From Neobacillus pocheonensis (GTDB lineage Bacteria; Bacillota; Bacilli; Bacillales; Cytobacillaceae), in the NCBI GenBank assembly GCA_023702235.1, contig JAMQCR010000001.1, positions 2,480,001-2,544,000 of the forward strand: a stretch of DNA of 64,000 bases, written 5' to 3'. A program made the translations under genes and the position numbers. The notes beneath the pieces are model-generated. The model did not search any database. It was not told the DNA's origin and saw only the letters and a program-made list of their open reading frames with translations. Shown here piece after piece: positions 8,836 through 18,478 of the stretch. Each line of letters starts with the position of its first letter. Position 1 is the stretch's first letter.

Positions 8836-9851
8836 TTAATGCACTTTCTTAATAAGGCCCTTGTAGGCTGCTGATGTTCTTACTTCTACGGTCAATGTCC
8901 CTTTTGTTACGATTGCTTTGAGCAGCAAGGGCACACCTGTTGTATTTTGAAATCTAAAATCAACTCCGCCATAAGATACGGTTGCATCTCTTCCTGTTGG
9001 TACATACCCGACATGAATTGAATGATGATGCTTTTCTACATAAGCAACTCCTAATTGATCAATCGCATTATAAAGAGTGGAAGAGGTCTGACAAATACCG
9101 CCGCCAATCCCAGGAACCAGTTTCCCCTCTACCGCTTCCGGCGCAGATTGATATCCATGTGCTGCGTCACTTGGCCCAACTGTTGTATTAAACGAGAATA
9201 TATCCCCTGCTCCAACAATGACATTTGTAATAGCCTGTGCCGATAGCTCTATATTTTTGGTTCTTCCCGCCACACCACTATTAAAATGAGTGGAATAGGA
9301 AGCGACAACCACGTCTGCTAAATGTGGAACGTCTTCAGGCTTATATCCACTTGGCGAAACCTGGAGAGGCAGTTCTACATCTCCCCCCTTTGCCGATGCT
9401 TGAATGACCCTTGCAGTTAATTGTGCTTCATCTAGGATTATTCTTGGTGTCCCTTTTACGACCTGCCCCGCTGCGTTAATCCGATCAGGATTCATTCTCT
9501 GATCATACCCAGGCTTACCATTTAACCCTTTTACAATGTCCTTCGCCAATTTCCAATGTCCTCTTTATATTTTGGATCATTCGTACCAAACCCCATATCC
9601 TTCGGAGTAAATGTTTTAACAATCTGCTTCGTATTCGGATCGACCACATTCACCACAATCGGCTTTTGTTCTTCTGTTTTCCTTTGTTCTTCCGCTTTTC
9701 TTGCCGTTTCTTGCTTATCTTTATTCATTTGTTGTTGATCTGTTTTTGTTTTCTCTACTGCTACATCATTCGCAGTTTTTTCTGCACATCCTGTTAACCC
9801 TATTAAACTACCTACCAATAATAATGAAATTACCCATGTATGCTTAACCAT
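8836..9851 (-). CDS. VanW-family lipoprotein (one frameshift)
   Basis: The N-terminal part has a lipoprotein signal (LLVGSLIGLTGC, lipobox LTGC) followed by a charged, glutamate/lysine-rich linker; the C-terminal part is a VanW domain with the hallmark GAGDIFSFNTTVGP, PGIGGGICQTSSTLYNA and SIHVGYVPTGRDA stretches. As written the gene is split: the first frame ends ...IGNWRRTL and the second begins at 9549. Adding one base at about 9546 (TGGCG to TGGGCG) joins them as IGNWAKDIVKG, giving 338 residues. A GGGGG site precedes the start at 9851. Similar to YoaR-type proteins; role in envelope or spore wall biology is inferred only. Confidence 0.85.
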
Positions 9852-10050
9852 TTTCCCCCAACTTTTCTATGTAGTTTTCTAAATGAAGATTCTCGTAAAT
9901 ACATCCCTATGGAATCATTATCATTCTCCTATTCTATTCCATTTTTAACTCTATATTCCTCTAAAAAATGGAAAATTTTTTTAACCTCAAAATCAAAATA
10001 AAATTTAGTTGTCACTATTTTTTACAATAATTCCTTACAAATATTTACAC

Positions 10051-10089
10051 AAAAAAAGAATTCACCACGAAAAGATGAATCCTTTTTTA
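10051..10089 (-). terminator. Terminator after GntP-like gene
   Basis: On the minus strand AGGATTCA and TGAATTCT pair around an 11-base loop, followed by TTTTTTTG. Confidence 0.7.
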
Positions 10090-10119
10090 GCATTGTTTAT
10101 TTGAAATGTCGTATTTTCT

Positions 10120-11446
10120 TTAGAAGATGGTATTTAGTAATAATGCACCAGCAAAAGCAATAAAGGCAAGGAGCGTTTCTAATACTGTCCATGTTTTAAA
10201 CGTTTCCGGAACGGATAATCCTAAATATTCTTTCACCATCCAGAATCCTGCATCGTTTACGTGGGAAAACATTAAGGACCCTGCACCCGTTGCAATGACA
10301 AGTAATTCTAAATTAACTCCTGACATGTGTTGAATTACCGGTGAAACGATCCCAGCTGCCGTTGTTAAGGCAACTGTTGCGGAACCTGTTGCAATTCGGA
10401 TAAGACCTGCGATTAAAAATGCCAACACTAGAGGCGATAGCGATAAATTCTCAGCCATTTGTGCAATCGTATTTCCAACACCACTGGCAATCAAGATTTG
10501 TTTAAAGCCACCACCGGCACCAATAATTAAAGCAATTGAACCTACTGGCAGCAGACATTCTTCCGTTAACTTTTTAATGGCGTTTCGATCCATCCCTTTT
10601 TGGAAACCAAGTAAATAATAGGCGGCGAAAACGGAAATAAGCAAAGCAATTAACGGGCTGCCTATAAAGGTTAGGAATTTCAATAACCCCGTTGAAAGTG
10701 ACAGATAGGGGGCAACTGCTGATAAGATCATGAGCAGTACGGGGAGCAAAATAACAAAAAATGATACACCCGTCCCTGGCAAGGATTTTGACTTCGTTGT
10801 TATCCGGATTAATTCTGGCTCACCTTTTGGTATAACTCGTTTATGAATCCACATCGCAAACAAAGGACCTGCGATAATCGACGAAGGTATGGCAATGATA
10901 AGTGAATAAAGCAGCACTTTTCCGATATTGGCCTTTGTAAATGCTAATTGCAGCTAATGCTCCTGGGTGTGGAGGTACAAGCCCATGAACAACGGATAAT
11001 CCAGCAATAAGCGGCAAAGCAATCAATAAAATATTTTGCTTTGATGATTTGTGAATGGAGATCACCAGTGGTAATAAAATTAAAATCCCAACTTCAAAAA
11101 ATACGGGAATTCCGACGATAAAGCCTGAAAGTAACATGGCCCATGGTAAATTCTTAACACCAAAAGCCCGAAGGAAGAATTCCGCAATTTGCATCCCTGC
11201 CCCTGAATCAGCCATCATTTTTCCTAGTATGGTACCTAAAGCCAGAATCCCAATTAAATGTCCTAAAACCCCTCCAACACCTAGTTCATAAGCAGTAACG
11301 ATTTTTTCTAATGATAAACCAGACACGATTGCTAAAAACAAACTTGCTACAAGTAAACTAATAAATGCATGCCATTTGAACCAAGATACACCCAAAATGA
11401 CGATCACAATGGCTAACAAGGTCATTAACAATAAATACGTATTCAT
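10120..11446 (-). CDS. GntP-family gluconate/organic acid permease (one frameshift)
   Basis: A polytopic permease of about 441 residues, with roughly a dozen hydrophobic segments and the family signature VPPHPGALAAI. It probably imports gluconate or a related hydroxy acid with protons. The frame breaks at about 10930, where the coding strand reads ACAAAGGCC; removing one G restores IYKANIGKVLLYSLIIAIP, and the total length is 3n+1 as expected for one insertion. No gluconate kinase or regulator lies next to it, so the substrate is open. A terminator follows at 10051-10089. Confidence 0.85.
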
Positions 11447-11662
11447 TTTTCATTCACCATCCATTCTTGCTCTAAATTCATCTGCAATGCATTGAAATCC
11501 CGTGGTTCTTATTCTTGGATTTGGTTGTATTGTTTACCAAGTCCTCAATTGAAATACAACTATTTTCATTATGTAATCCCCTGAGGTGGATTGGCTGTCT
11601 TTAGTTGCGGATAGCCGTCTTTTATTGCAAAAAGCCGCAATCTTTTAGGAAAATAGTCAAAA

Positions 11663-11696
11663 AGAAAGAGTGTATCCTATAGGATACACTCTTTCT
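11663..11696 (-). terminator. Terminator overlapping end of arsR-like gene
   Basis: A perfect palindrome with 15-base arms (AGAAAGAGTGTATCC and its complement around TATA) overlaps the stop codon of the regulator, with a T-rich stretch (TTTTTGACTATTTT) after it on the minus strand. Confidence 0.75.
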
Positions 11697-11982
11697 CCAC
11701 TATATCGATTAGTTGCTTCATCTGATTGACACTTTTTTCTAAGGAAAGAGAATAGTACCGTTGTGTACCTTTTTGTTCAATTATCACAAGGTGATTTTCT
11801 CTTAGAATCTTTAAGTGGTGGGAAATCGCTGGCCGTGAAAGGTTAGATTGTTCAGCAATTTCATTGACACTTAAACGGTCATGCTCTGCTAACAGCAAAA
11901 TGATATCCTGCCTAGCTGTATCACTTAATGCTGTAAATAATGGTATACAATTCCTAAATACATCAAGGGCTTGTTGACCCAT
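11677..11982 (-). CDS. ArsR-family winged-helix repressor
   Basis: About 101 residues with the ArsR/SmtB fold: the recognition region reads NLSRPAISHHLKILRENHLV and the wing QKGTQRYYSL. No metal-binding cysteine pair (CVC or similar) is visible in the DNA-binding helix, so the effector may not be a metal. I chose the second ATG (11982), with GGGGG six bases upstream. It lies 30 bases downstream of an SDR gene and is probably cotranscribed with it. The palindrome at 12830-12857 upstream of the SDR gene is a good candidate operator for autoregulation. Confidence 0.85.
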   Translation of the reverse strand: MGQQALDVFRNCIPLFTALSDTARQDIILLLAEHDRLSVNEIAEQSNLSRPAISHHLKILRENHLVIIEQKGTQRYYSLSLEKSVNQMKQLIDIVEKECIL

Positions 11983-12012
11983 TTTCATCCCCCATTTTAG
12001 TTACTTAAAAAG

Positions 12013-12783
12013 TTATTTCTTTCCCGCTACAAACTTTGCCATTTTTGCAGCTGTACTCCTTGGAAGGAACTTTGCAGCAAATACACCAACTCGGTTCATT
12101 CCACCCGTTACCACAACACGTTTCCCCTTTTTCATTGCCTCGTATCCTTGTTTCGCCACAATATCTGAATTCATGGCATTACTAAACATTTTTGTTCCTT
12201 CAACATTTGCTACCGAGCCAAAGTTTGTCTTAGTTGGTCCAGGACAAAGAGTTGTAACGGTTATTGAGTTTTCTATGTCTGAGACTTCTTCCACTAACGC
12301 TTCTGAGAATGATAAGACATATGCTTTTGTTGCATAATAAACCGCCATTAACGGGCCTGGTTGGAATGCTGCGGTACTCGCAACATTTATTATTTTTCCT
12401 CCATGCTTTTGTTTCATTTTCGGTAAAAGGTAATAGGTCAACTCCGTTAAAGCAGTTATATTTAATTGAATCATATTTACTTGTTTTTGAATATCTAACT
12501 CATCAAAATTGCCTAATAATCCAAAACCGGCATTGTTGACCAAAACATCAATATAAATCCCCTGCTCCTCAATTTCCTCAAATACTTCTTTTGCAGCATT
12601 TGGTACACTTAAATCCTTACAAACAAAACGAACATCAATGCTACGAAAAGACTGTTTAATTTCCTCCAACTTTTGCTTATTCCTGGCAACTAACACAAGA
12701 TTATATCCATCGGCAGCAAATAATTTAACAAATTCATAGCCTAATCCACTAGTAGCACCTGTTATTAACGCTGTTTTTGACAT
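12013..12783 (-). CDS. Short-chain dehydrogenase/reductase (DltE/YdfG-like)
   Basis: A 256-residue classical SDR: cofactor loop TGATSGLG at residues 8-15, NNAG near 85, catalytic serine in NVASTAAF, and the YxxxK pair in YYATKAY. The arginine in VARNKQKLEE near 33 favours NADP(H). The C-terminal region with LPRSTAAKMAKFVAGKK is basic. A GGAGG site precedes the ATG. It forms an operon with the downstream ArsR-type regulator and has an upstream palindrome. The substrate is not evident. Confidence 0.88.
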   Translation of the reverse strand: MSKTALITGATSGLGYEFVKLFAADGYNLVLVARNKQKLEEIKQSFRSIDVRFVCKDLSVPNAAKEVFEEIEEQGIYIDVLVNNAGFGLLGNFDELDIQKQVNMIQLNITALTELTYYLLPKMKQKHGGKIINVASTAAFQPGPLMAVYYATKAYVLSFSEALVEEVSDIENSITVTTLCPGPTKTNFGSVANVEGTKMFSNAMNSDIVAKQGYEAMKKGKRVVVTGGMNRVGVFAAKFLPRSTAAKMAKFVAGKK

Positions 12784-12829
12784 ACCAATTTCCTCCTAAG
12801 ATTTTGCTATGAGCTTAATCTATTTTTAA

Positions 12830-12857
12830 ATGTTTAAACGTTTAACTATTTAAACAT
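12830..12857. promoter_or_regulatory. Palindrome, candidate operator of SDR-arsR operon
   Basis: ATGTTTAAA at 12830-12838 and TTTAAACAT at 12849-12857 are perfect inverted arms separated by ten bases, 47 bases upstream of the SDR start. Position and symmetry fit an ArsR-family operator. Confidence 0.5.
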
Positions 12858-12989
12858 ATAATACAAATAAAAAACTTTGTTGTCAATGATCCTAACACAG
12901 AATTAAAGCTTTGTTAGATTGGGAAAGAATATAAAGATGATTTTGGGGAAGTACTACTCTTAAGTTTGAATTTTTTTGGGGGACATCAT

Positions 12990-13319
12990 ATGCCGGTTTT
13001 TGTTTACCAAACATTTGAGATGAAACAGGATAAATTTAAAGAAGGTATCGAAAATTTAAGGGAGATAAAAAAATTCAGAAATGAAAATTATAATCATAAG
13101 GTTGAAATACTAACTCCGATATCTGGAGAGGATCACACCTATGCGCTTCTTTCAACTTACGAAGGTTTAGCAGAAATGGAATTACAGAGTAAAAAAATGT
13201 TTGACAATGAAGATTATTTGAAACTTATTGGGGATTTCTTTTTACAGAATATTGTTCAAGGCAGTATAAATACGCAAATTTATCGATCCTTAAGTGAGAA
13301 GAAACAATCATCGAAATAG
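12990..13319 (+). CDS. Hypothetical NIPSNAP-like/ferredoxin-like fold protein
   Basis: A 109-residue soluble protein beginning MPVFVYQTFEMKQDKF. The pattern of a short beta strand, amphipathic helix, strand (KVEILTPISG), strand (TYALLSTYEG) and helix resembles a dimeric alpha/beta-barrel or NIPSNAP-like fold, but I cannot assign a family. I use the ATG at 12990, preceded by GGGGGACATC, rather than an upstream TTG. A GC-rich hairpin follows at 13337-13354. It is convergent with the marR gene. Confidence 0.6.
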   Translation: MPVFVYQTFEMKQDKFKEGIENLREIKKFRNENYNHKVEILTPISGEDHTYALLSTYEGLAEMELQSKKMFDNEDYLKLIGDFFLQNIVQGSINTQIYRSLSEKKQSSK

Positions 13320-13336
13320 GATACATAAATGACAAA

Positions 13337-13354
13337 GGCCAGTCCCCGGACTGG
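13337..13354. terminator. Hairpin between convergent genes
   Basis: GCCAGTCC and GGACTGGC pair across a two-base centre. Only weak T-rich flanks are present, so it may act as a bidirectional terminator of modest strength. Confidence 0.5.
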
Positions 13355-13404
13355 CTTAAGTGATTTTTACTAACACCGGGATGAAAGAACGCTTCCATTT
13401 CCCT

Positions 13405-13824
13405 TTACAGGAACGATCGATTGTATTTTCTCAGGAGTTGTCCGAATAATTGGCGTTCTTCTTCAGACCATCCTTTTAAAATATCTGCAATTCTTTCAAA
13501 TCGTAACTGCTGGTAATCATTAAATTCTGTAGTTCCCAATTCTGTAATCTGAAGAGAATACGCCCTCCCATCCAGAGGATCGGGTATTCTGTACACATAT
13601 CCTTTATTCTCCAAAGCGGCCACTTGTCTGCTTACGGTAGAAATATCCAATTGAAGTTCATCCGCAAAAGCTTTAACCCCAGCAGGGCCATGAGAGATGA
13701 TTTGATGTAGTAAAAGATATGCGGACCGATCAAGATTGCCAAATTTTTTAGTTGACATTGACGTAATTCGGCGTACGAGGATTGCCAATTCAAGATCAAT
13801 CGTTTCTAATGAATGTTCATCCAT
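13405..13824 (-). CDS. MarR-family transcriptional regulator
   Basis: A 139-residue MarR protein with the winged-helix core: LLLHQIISHGPAGVKAFADE, recognition helix LDISTVSRQVAALENKGYV, and wing RIPDPLDGRAYSLQITELG. The usual D-R pair of the wing appears as DGRAY. It is divergent from the CBS gene and lies two genes from an MFS exporter (14576), a common partner of MarR regulators. An effector cannot be deduced. Confidence 0.9.
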   Translation of the reverse strand: MDEHSLETIDLELAILVRRITSMSTKKFGNLDRSAYLLLHQIISHGPAGVKAFADELQLDISTVSRQVAALENKGYVYRIPDPLDGRAYSLQITELGTTEFNDYQQLRFERIADILKGWSEEERQLFGQLLRKYNRSFL

Positions 13825-13950
13825 GTTCTTACTACCTCACTTTATCCTTGCTTTATATAATCAATCGTACCACACAGGATTCATTTTTTAAATTATTGTG
13901 GTACTAAATAAAAAATTGCAAATCCACTACTTCTTTCTTTAAAAATCCTA

Positions 13951-13978
13951 TTGACACTGTGGATAATAGTTGTATAAT
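13951..13978 (+). promoter_or_regulatory. Consensus sigma-A promoter of CBS gene
   Basis: TTGACA at 13951-13956 and TATAAT at 13973-13978 with a 16-base spacer, 67 bases before the CBS-protein start. Confidence 0.75.
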
Positions 13979-14044
13979 GCAATCATATACTTTTACAATA
14001 CAACTTTGGGAAAAGGTTGCAAATTTGAATCAGGGGGATTATTT

Positions 14045-14501
14045 ATGCAAGCTCATGAAATTATGGTAACCCAAGTACAAAAGGTTAAGGAAAATGACAC
14101 GGTACGGTCTGTTATTGAAAAGTTTATCGAATATCGGATTAGTGGCCTTTCCCGTGGTTAACGACAAGAATGAAATCGTCGGTTATGTGAGTGATGGGGA
14201 TATCTTACGCTTTATCGGCAAGCATGAGGACCATGTCGTTGATTCTTTCTACTTTGCGTTTGTCATCAAGGGGGATGATGAGGAATTTGAAGAAAGAGAA
14301 CAAAGATTGTTGAATTTAAACGTTATGGAAATCGCCAAGAAAAAGGTTTTTAACGTTTCATGGGATGAGGAAATGGAGAACATTGCTGCTATTTTAGGAA
14401 AGAAACAAATAAAAAAGGTTCCAGTTGAACGTAATGGGGTATTGGTTGGAATCATTAGCCGCGGGGATGTAATAAGAAATACTTTTAAAGGCATACTTTA
14501 A
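14045..14501 (+). CDS. CBS-domain protein (one frameshift)
   Basis: A pair of CBS domains (about 151 residues) with no attached enzyme domain; such proteins bind adenine nucleotides and act as energy sensors. The first CBS begins AHEIMVTQVQKVKENDTV, the second ends GVLVGIISRGDVIRN. The frame breaks at about 14146 (AGTGGCCTTTCCC). Removing one C gives ISGFPVVNDKNEIVGYVSDGD, and the length is 3n+1. The ATG at 14045 follows AGGGGG. A consensus promoter lies upstream. Confidence 0.85.
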
Positions 14502-14575
14502 AATTTTTTTATTTAACAAACCCGTGAACCAAAAAAGCAGGACAACGAATTTATAATGAACAAAGGGGAATGAGG

Positions 14576-15820
14576 ATGTCATCTACACCACAATCTGTGG
14601 CAACAACGTCGTCAAAAGCAGCTTCATCTACTAATGGAAAGACAAGTTTATTAAGTCAACCAAGATCCGTCTGGGCAGTTTTTTTCGCTTGCATCATCGC
14701 TTTTATGGGACTTGGTCTTGTGGACCCGATTTTGCCGGCCATTGCCAAACAATTACAAGCAACACCTAGCCAAGTATCTTTACTATTCACCAGTTATAAT
14801 GCTGTCATGGCGGTGGCATGCTCATTACAGGTGCAATTTCGTCAAGGCTTGGCATCAAATGGACATTGCTTACAGGTATCATTATTATTGCATTATTTTC
14901 TGCCCTAGGTGGATTTTCAAACAACATTTGGGCACTAGTTGGGCTGCGAGGCGGTTGGGGATTAGGTAACGCCCTATTTGTTGCTACTTCTTTAGCTGCA
15001 ATCGTGTCACTTTCAAATAGTGGTACAGGAAAAGGCCATTATTTTATATGAAGCCGCGATTGGCCTTGGAATATCCGTAGGTCCACTGCTTGGAGGCTGG
15101 TTGGGGGGTATTTCTTGGAGAGGCCCGTTTCTTGGGGTCGCGACGTTAATGATAGTTGCTTTTATTGGTCTAATCTCTTTAATGCCAAAATCTACTACCG
15201 GAAGTACCGTAAAATCCAAAACATCTTTACTAGATCCCTTCCGTGCCTTAAAGCACCGTTCGTTACTTATTTTCGGGATTACAGCTGCTCTTTACAACTT
15301 TGGATTCTTCACCTTGCTTGCTTATGCACCTTTTGTAATGGGCTTAAATGTACATGGTTTGGGCTTTGTCTTCCTCGCTTGGGGTATATTGCTTGCTATC
15401 ACATCAGTTTTCATGGCTCCAAAATTACAACAAAGGTTTGGAACCATTAAATCCATGTCGGTTATGTTAACCTTATTTGCGCTACTCCTACTTGCAATGG
15501 GTATCTGGACTTCAACCCAATGGGTGCTTATCGCTGCTGTTATTTTAGCTGGTGCAATGTTAGGAAATAACAATACCTTAATTACGACAGCTGTCATGAA
15601 TGCTGCCCCTGTTGAACGTTCAACTGCATCCGCTGCATACAGCTTCCTGCGCTTCATTGGAGGTGCTATTGCTCCCTATCTTGCGGGCAAATTGGCAGAG
15701 TGGTACAATCCACAAGTTCCATTCATTGTAGGTGCAGGATTTGTACTTGTTTCGGTTGTGTTTATTGGGCTCAATTACAAACATGTAAAGCATGTTGATC
15801 ATGCAGGAATTGGGCATTGA
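14576..15820 (+). CDS. MFS drug/metabolite exporter, DHA1 type (two frameshifts)
   Basis: A 12-helix major facilitator of about 414 residues with a Ser/Thr-rich N-terminus, then GLVDPILPAIAKQLQATPSQ, which resembles Bcr/CflA and YfmO-type exporters. Two indels break it: one missing base near 14818 (after NAVMAVA, before MLITGAISSRLG) and one extra G near 15034 in AAAAGGCC (restoring TGKAIILYEAAIGLG). The two cancel in total length. The ATG at 14576 is favoured because AAGGGG is eight bases upstream. A terminator follows at 15830. A MarR gene sits 750 bases upstream. Confidence 0.85.
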
Positions 15821-15829
15821 TTTATTTGA

Positions 15830-15858
15830 GGACCTACCATGTGGCAGGTCCTTTTTTT
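15830..15858 (+). terminator. Terminator after MFS gene
   Basis: GGACCTACC and GGCAGGTCC pair around ATGT with one mismatch, followed by TTTTTTT. Nothing else recognisable lies between here and 16087. Confidence 0.8.
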
Positions 15859-16086
15859 GGCTAAAGGGATAACAGGTTAAAGGACTTTTCGAAATTGTAA
15901 ACTAGGTTTCCTAGCAAGAGCAGGTAAATAGGCACCATTTAACCTACAAATACTGTTGAGGATAAGTAAGTCGATGCCCTTGAACCAAGAAAAATGGCGG
16001 GGACGGTTACCAATGGAGCTCTTTGATGCCTGTTTACCACAATAAATGGCGGGGAATTGTATTGTGCTTCTTTGTTTTTAAATAAA

Positions 16087-16122
16087 TCAAAAAAAAGCCA
16101 ATTTTCCCTTCAATTGGCCTCC
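16087..16122 (-). terminator. Terminator after tetR-like gene
   Basis: On the minus strand GGCCAATTG pairs with AATTGGC, followed by TTTTTTTTGATT. Confidence 0.75.
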
Positions 16123-16137
16123 TTTTGATCATTATTA

Positions 16138-16750
16138 TTAAGCTAATATATAATTCATGACCATTTCTTCCGTTACACGGAAGTGCTCTTTATAAGAATA
16201 ATTTTCCCATAGTACAGAGTAGTGAAGACAAATACCGTCAATCATTGACCAAAAAAGGCTGGCGACGATATCCACTTGGACATCCGGTTTAAACTCAGCA
16301 GTGGTCTTTCCTTGTTGAATAATTTCTGCTAAAAAATCACAGAATTGACTTTTATATCGGGTATTCATGATCTCCCGCAAATGCTCTTGCCGAGAAGAAT
16401 AAATCCAAAACTCCAAATGAACACGAATAAAACTCCGCCACTCTTCTGTTAATGAGGCCTTCCCGATAGATTCGAAAAAATTCAATTACTTTTCCTTTTG
16501 CAGTTGGAATTTGCTTAAACTGGTTCCTAAGATACGCTAGAGTATTGTTACTTCGTTCATCCATTAAAGAAATGTATAGTTCTTCTTTGCTTTTAAAATA
16601 GTTATAAAGTAATCCTTTACTCATCTTAGAATAAGCGACGATATCATCCATTGTCGTTAAATGATATCCTTTTTCCCCAAAGCATTTCAAGGCACTTTCC
16701 AGAATCGTTACTCTTTTGCGCTCTTTATATTCTTCTGAAACCTTAGGCAT
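16138..16750 (-). CDS. TetR-family regulator (one frameshift)
   Basis: A TetR regulator of about 203 residues. The N-terminal helix-turn-helix is clear: HLTTMDDIVAYSKMSKGLLYNYFKSKEELY. The frame breaks at about 16456, where the coding strand reads GGGAAGGCCTC; removing one G gives FFRIYREASLTEEWRSFIRVHLEFW and continues to the stop at 16138. Start at the ATG at 16750 with GAGGAG upstream. A 22-bp palindrome at 16780-16801 lies just upstream, and nearly the same sequence occurs at 17401-17419 in front of the adjacent lipoprotein gene. Confidence 0.88.
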
Positions 16751-16779
16751 CAAAACAGCTCCTCATAGGTTAATTACGA

Positions 16780-16801
16780 CTAAACTGACTATTTAGTTTA
16801 G
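16780..16801. promoter_or_regulatory. TetR operator upstream of tetR-like gene
   Basis: CTAAACT (16780-16786) and AGTTTAG (16795-16801) are perfect inverted arms. The core AAACTGACTATTTAGTTTA is 17/19 identical to 17401-17419. Confidence 0.65.
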
Positions 16802-16872
16802 CAAAATTATTTTCTTTCTTCAAGGGCTGCCCTTAAAATGTGTTTCATAAAAAACAAACTGGGTTTTTTTGA

Positions 16873-17375
16873 TTAATTTACCTCTTTACTTAGGCTTGGT
16901 TTTCCTAATTTAACTTCTTCAAATACATTTCCTAACTTATCTTCTCCCCTTGTAAACATTGCATTCGCCCTATCCAGTGTAGGGGCATCCTTTTTCAACT
17001 CTTCTGCTTTAGCTTGATACGAATCAGTTATATCCGTAAGAGCGGCCTTTAATTCGTCTTTATGATTATTTAGCTCACTAGGAATTGGAATTTGTTTAAG
17101 TTGTTCAACTACATCAGCTGCTGATTGACTCGCTTTCGCCTTCATTTCAGGAGTAGGCTGATCTTTTGATTCGTATACATTAAGGTCAGCATCTTTTTCA
17201 TTGATTTTCTTCGCCAGCTCCATATAGAACTTTACCAATGCCGCTTCTCATCAGTTTGAACAGTAGCTGCAGCAACTTTTGAATCCTTCTTTTCTGAATT
17301 TCCTTGACTGGTCGAACAAGCAGTTAAACCAATGGCCAACGTTACAAATGGAATTAAAATCATGTTTTTTCTCAT
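16873..17375 (-). CDS. Small helical lipoprotein (one frameshift)
   Basis: About 167 residues: lipoprotein signal MRKNMILIPFVTLAIGLTAC (lipobox LTAC), a polar linker, then a mostly alpha-helical domain rich in Lys/Glu (MKAKASQSAADVVEQLKQ, YQAKAEELKKDAPTLDRANA). The frame breaks near 17244, where one A appears to be missing; TDEKAALVKFYMELAKKI is restored. The start follows GGGGG. It is flanked by the TetR gene in the same direction, and its upstream region carries the TetR palindrome, so I infer repression by that regulator. Function unknown. Confidence 0.75.
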
Positions 17376-17400
17376 TATTATTCCCCCATTCTTTTTAAAA

Positions 17401-17419
17401 AAACTGACTAGATAGTTTA
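17401..17419. promoter_or_regulatory. Second copy of TetR operator, upstream of lipoprotein gene
   Basis: AAACTGACTAGATAGTTTA, 26 bases before the lipoprotein start, differs from the core of the 16780-16801 palindrome at two central bases only. Confidence 0.65.
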
Positions 17420-17548
17420 TGTAAATTATTATAGCTTCGGAATTTTAAAATGTATAGGGGATTTTTATAAAAATTTTTTTGTAAGTTGGCAATAAAATTC
17501 TCTTTCACTAAATAAACAGAAGATGGTAAAACACCTAGCTGCATATAA

Positions 17549-17576
17549 AAAGCGAACGGTTTTAGCTGTTCGCTTT
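17549..17576 (-). terminator. Hairpin downstream of the 17590 ORF
   Basis: AAAGCGAAC and GTTCGCTTT are perfect arms around a ten-base loop. T-rich sequence on the minus strand (TTTTTATATGC) makes a terminator plausible. Confidence 0.6.
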
Positions 17577-17589
17577 AAATACATACCTT

Positions 17590-17775
17590 CTATTCATTAA
17601 ATCCTACTTCAAAGTTATCTGGATCAGGGTCTACCCGATCGTCTTTGTTTAATCCATCAATTTTCCGCATATCGGTTTCAATATTAAGGTAACACAAACC
17701 ACTACTTCCAAAATTAGTATACGATTCTTTTGGAGGGGTCACAAATATTTTTGCTTGTTGAGCTAAAAAAGCCAC
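17590..17775 (-). CDS. Doubtful 61-residue ORF between two terminators
   Basis: The reading frame encodes a polar, acidic-tailed peptide (ending DPDPDNFEVGFNE) with no family I recognise. Its only possible start lies inside the terminator of the upstream small membrane gene and has no clear ribosome binding site, which argues against it. In favour, a second terminator-like hairpin directly follows the stop. It may be the 3' remnant of a longer gene. Confidence 0.3.
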   Translation of the reverse strand: MAFLAQQAKIFVTPPKESYTNFGSSGLCYLNIETDMRKIDGLNKDDRVDPDPDNFEVGFNE

Positions 17776-17803
17776 GTTCTAATCTTAGAACGTGGCTTTT
17801 TTT
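17765..17803 (-). terminator. Terminator after small membrane protein gene
   Basis: AAAAAAGCCACGTTCTAA and its complement form a long perfect stem ending in TTTTTT on both strands. Confidence 0.85.
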
Positions 17804-17848
17804 ATAGGTAAAGAGTATTTTAAATGTTTGCTAATACACTGAATTCAG

Positions 17849-18046
17849 CTAACTAAAAATTTGTATAAGTAATACAATAACGCCAAGTATGATTGCTATC
17901 CAAGCTAAAACCTTTTGTGGACTAGCTAAGCTTATTAATCCAAGGACCACAGCAATAATACCTAACCAAATAGGGGCAAAGAAAAATCCAACCACGCCTA
18001 TAACGATACCTAACCAGCCAAGTATTTTACCTGTCAAATCGCTCAT
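17849..18046 (-). CDS. Small two-helix membrane protein
   Basis: A 65-residue protein with two hydrophobic segments (about 6-33 and 40-63) separated by LASPQKVL. It looks like a DUF4190-type small membrane protein, but I assign no function. The ATG at 18046 is preferred over the TTG nine bases upstream, because GGAG is then eight bases away. A strong terminator follows. Confidence 0.7.
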   Translation of the reverse strand: MSDLTGKILGWLGIVIGVVGFFFAPIWLGIIAVVLGLISLASPQKVLAWIAIILGVIVLLIQIFS

Positions 18047-18439
18047 TCTTAACAACTCCTTTATTATCAGTTTGGAATAAGCACCGGTACCCTCAGAACC
18101 ACTATAACCCTACTACTATATCGAAAATGAATACTTGGGAAATTATAATTCATTGAACACCTCCTTGTATCTTTAGGAAATAGTCAACACCATTGATATT
18201 TCCTTAATACAATTTTGTAATGCTCACAATATATCCTATGCCGAGTTTCGGAAGAATAACACAACCAGAAAAGGCTGAAATGAAAATTTGTAAAAGAAAT
18301 GTCATAGTAAGAAGTTATATTTATTAAAATGTGATTTTATGTAACGTTCTCCTATAAGAGCAGATTGTAATAGCTTGGTGTTTTTCAATTTTTACAACCA
18401 CTTTATCCGCACGTGCCTAGACCGTTTTGGTCAATTCAG

Positions 18440-18448
18440 CATAATGTA
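18440..18448 (+). promoter_or_regulatory. Sigma-K-like -10 element of YjcZ-type gene
   Basis: CATAATGTA matches the CATANNNTA consensus, with AC 17 bases upstream at 18421-18422. The start codon is 31 bases downstream. A late mother-cell promoter suits a YjcZ-type sporulation microprotein, but the match is short. The rest of the 18047-18478 gap shows nothing else. Confidence 0.4.
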
Positions 18449-18478
18449 AACTAACCAATTTGAAAGGTGGTGTTTTTT

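Noticed and set aside
15970..16040. Repeat-like text GGACGGTTACC, similar to GGACGGTAACC near 28360
   Set aside because: The similarity covers only about eleven bases with one mismatch; flanks differ. Not enough to call a repeat family from this window.
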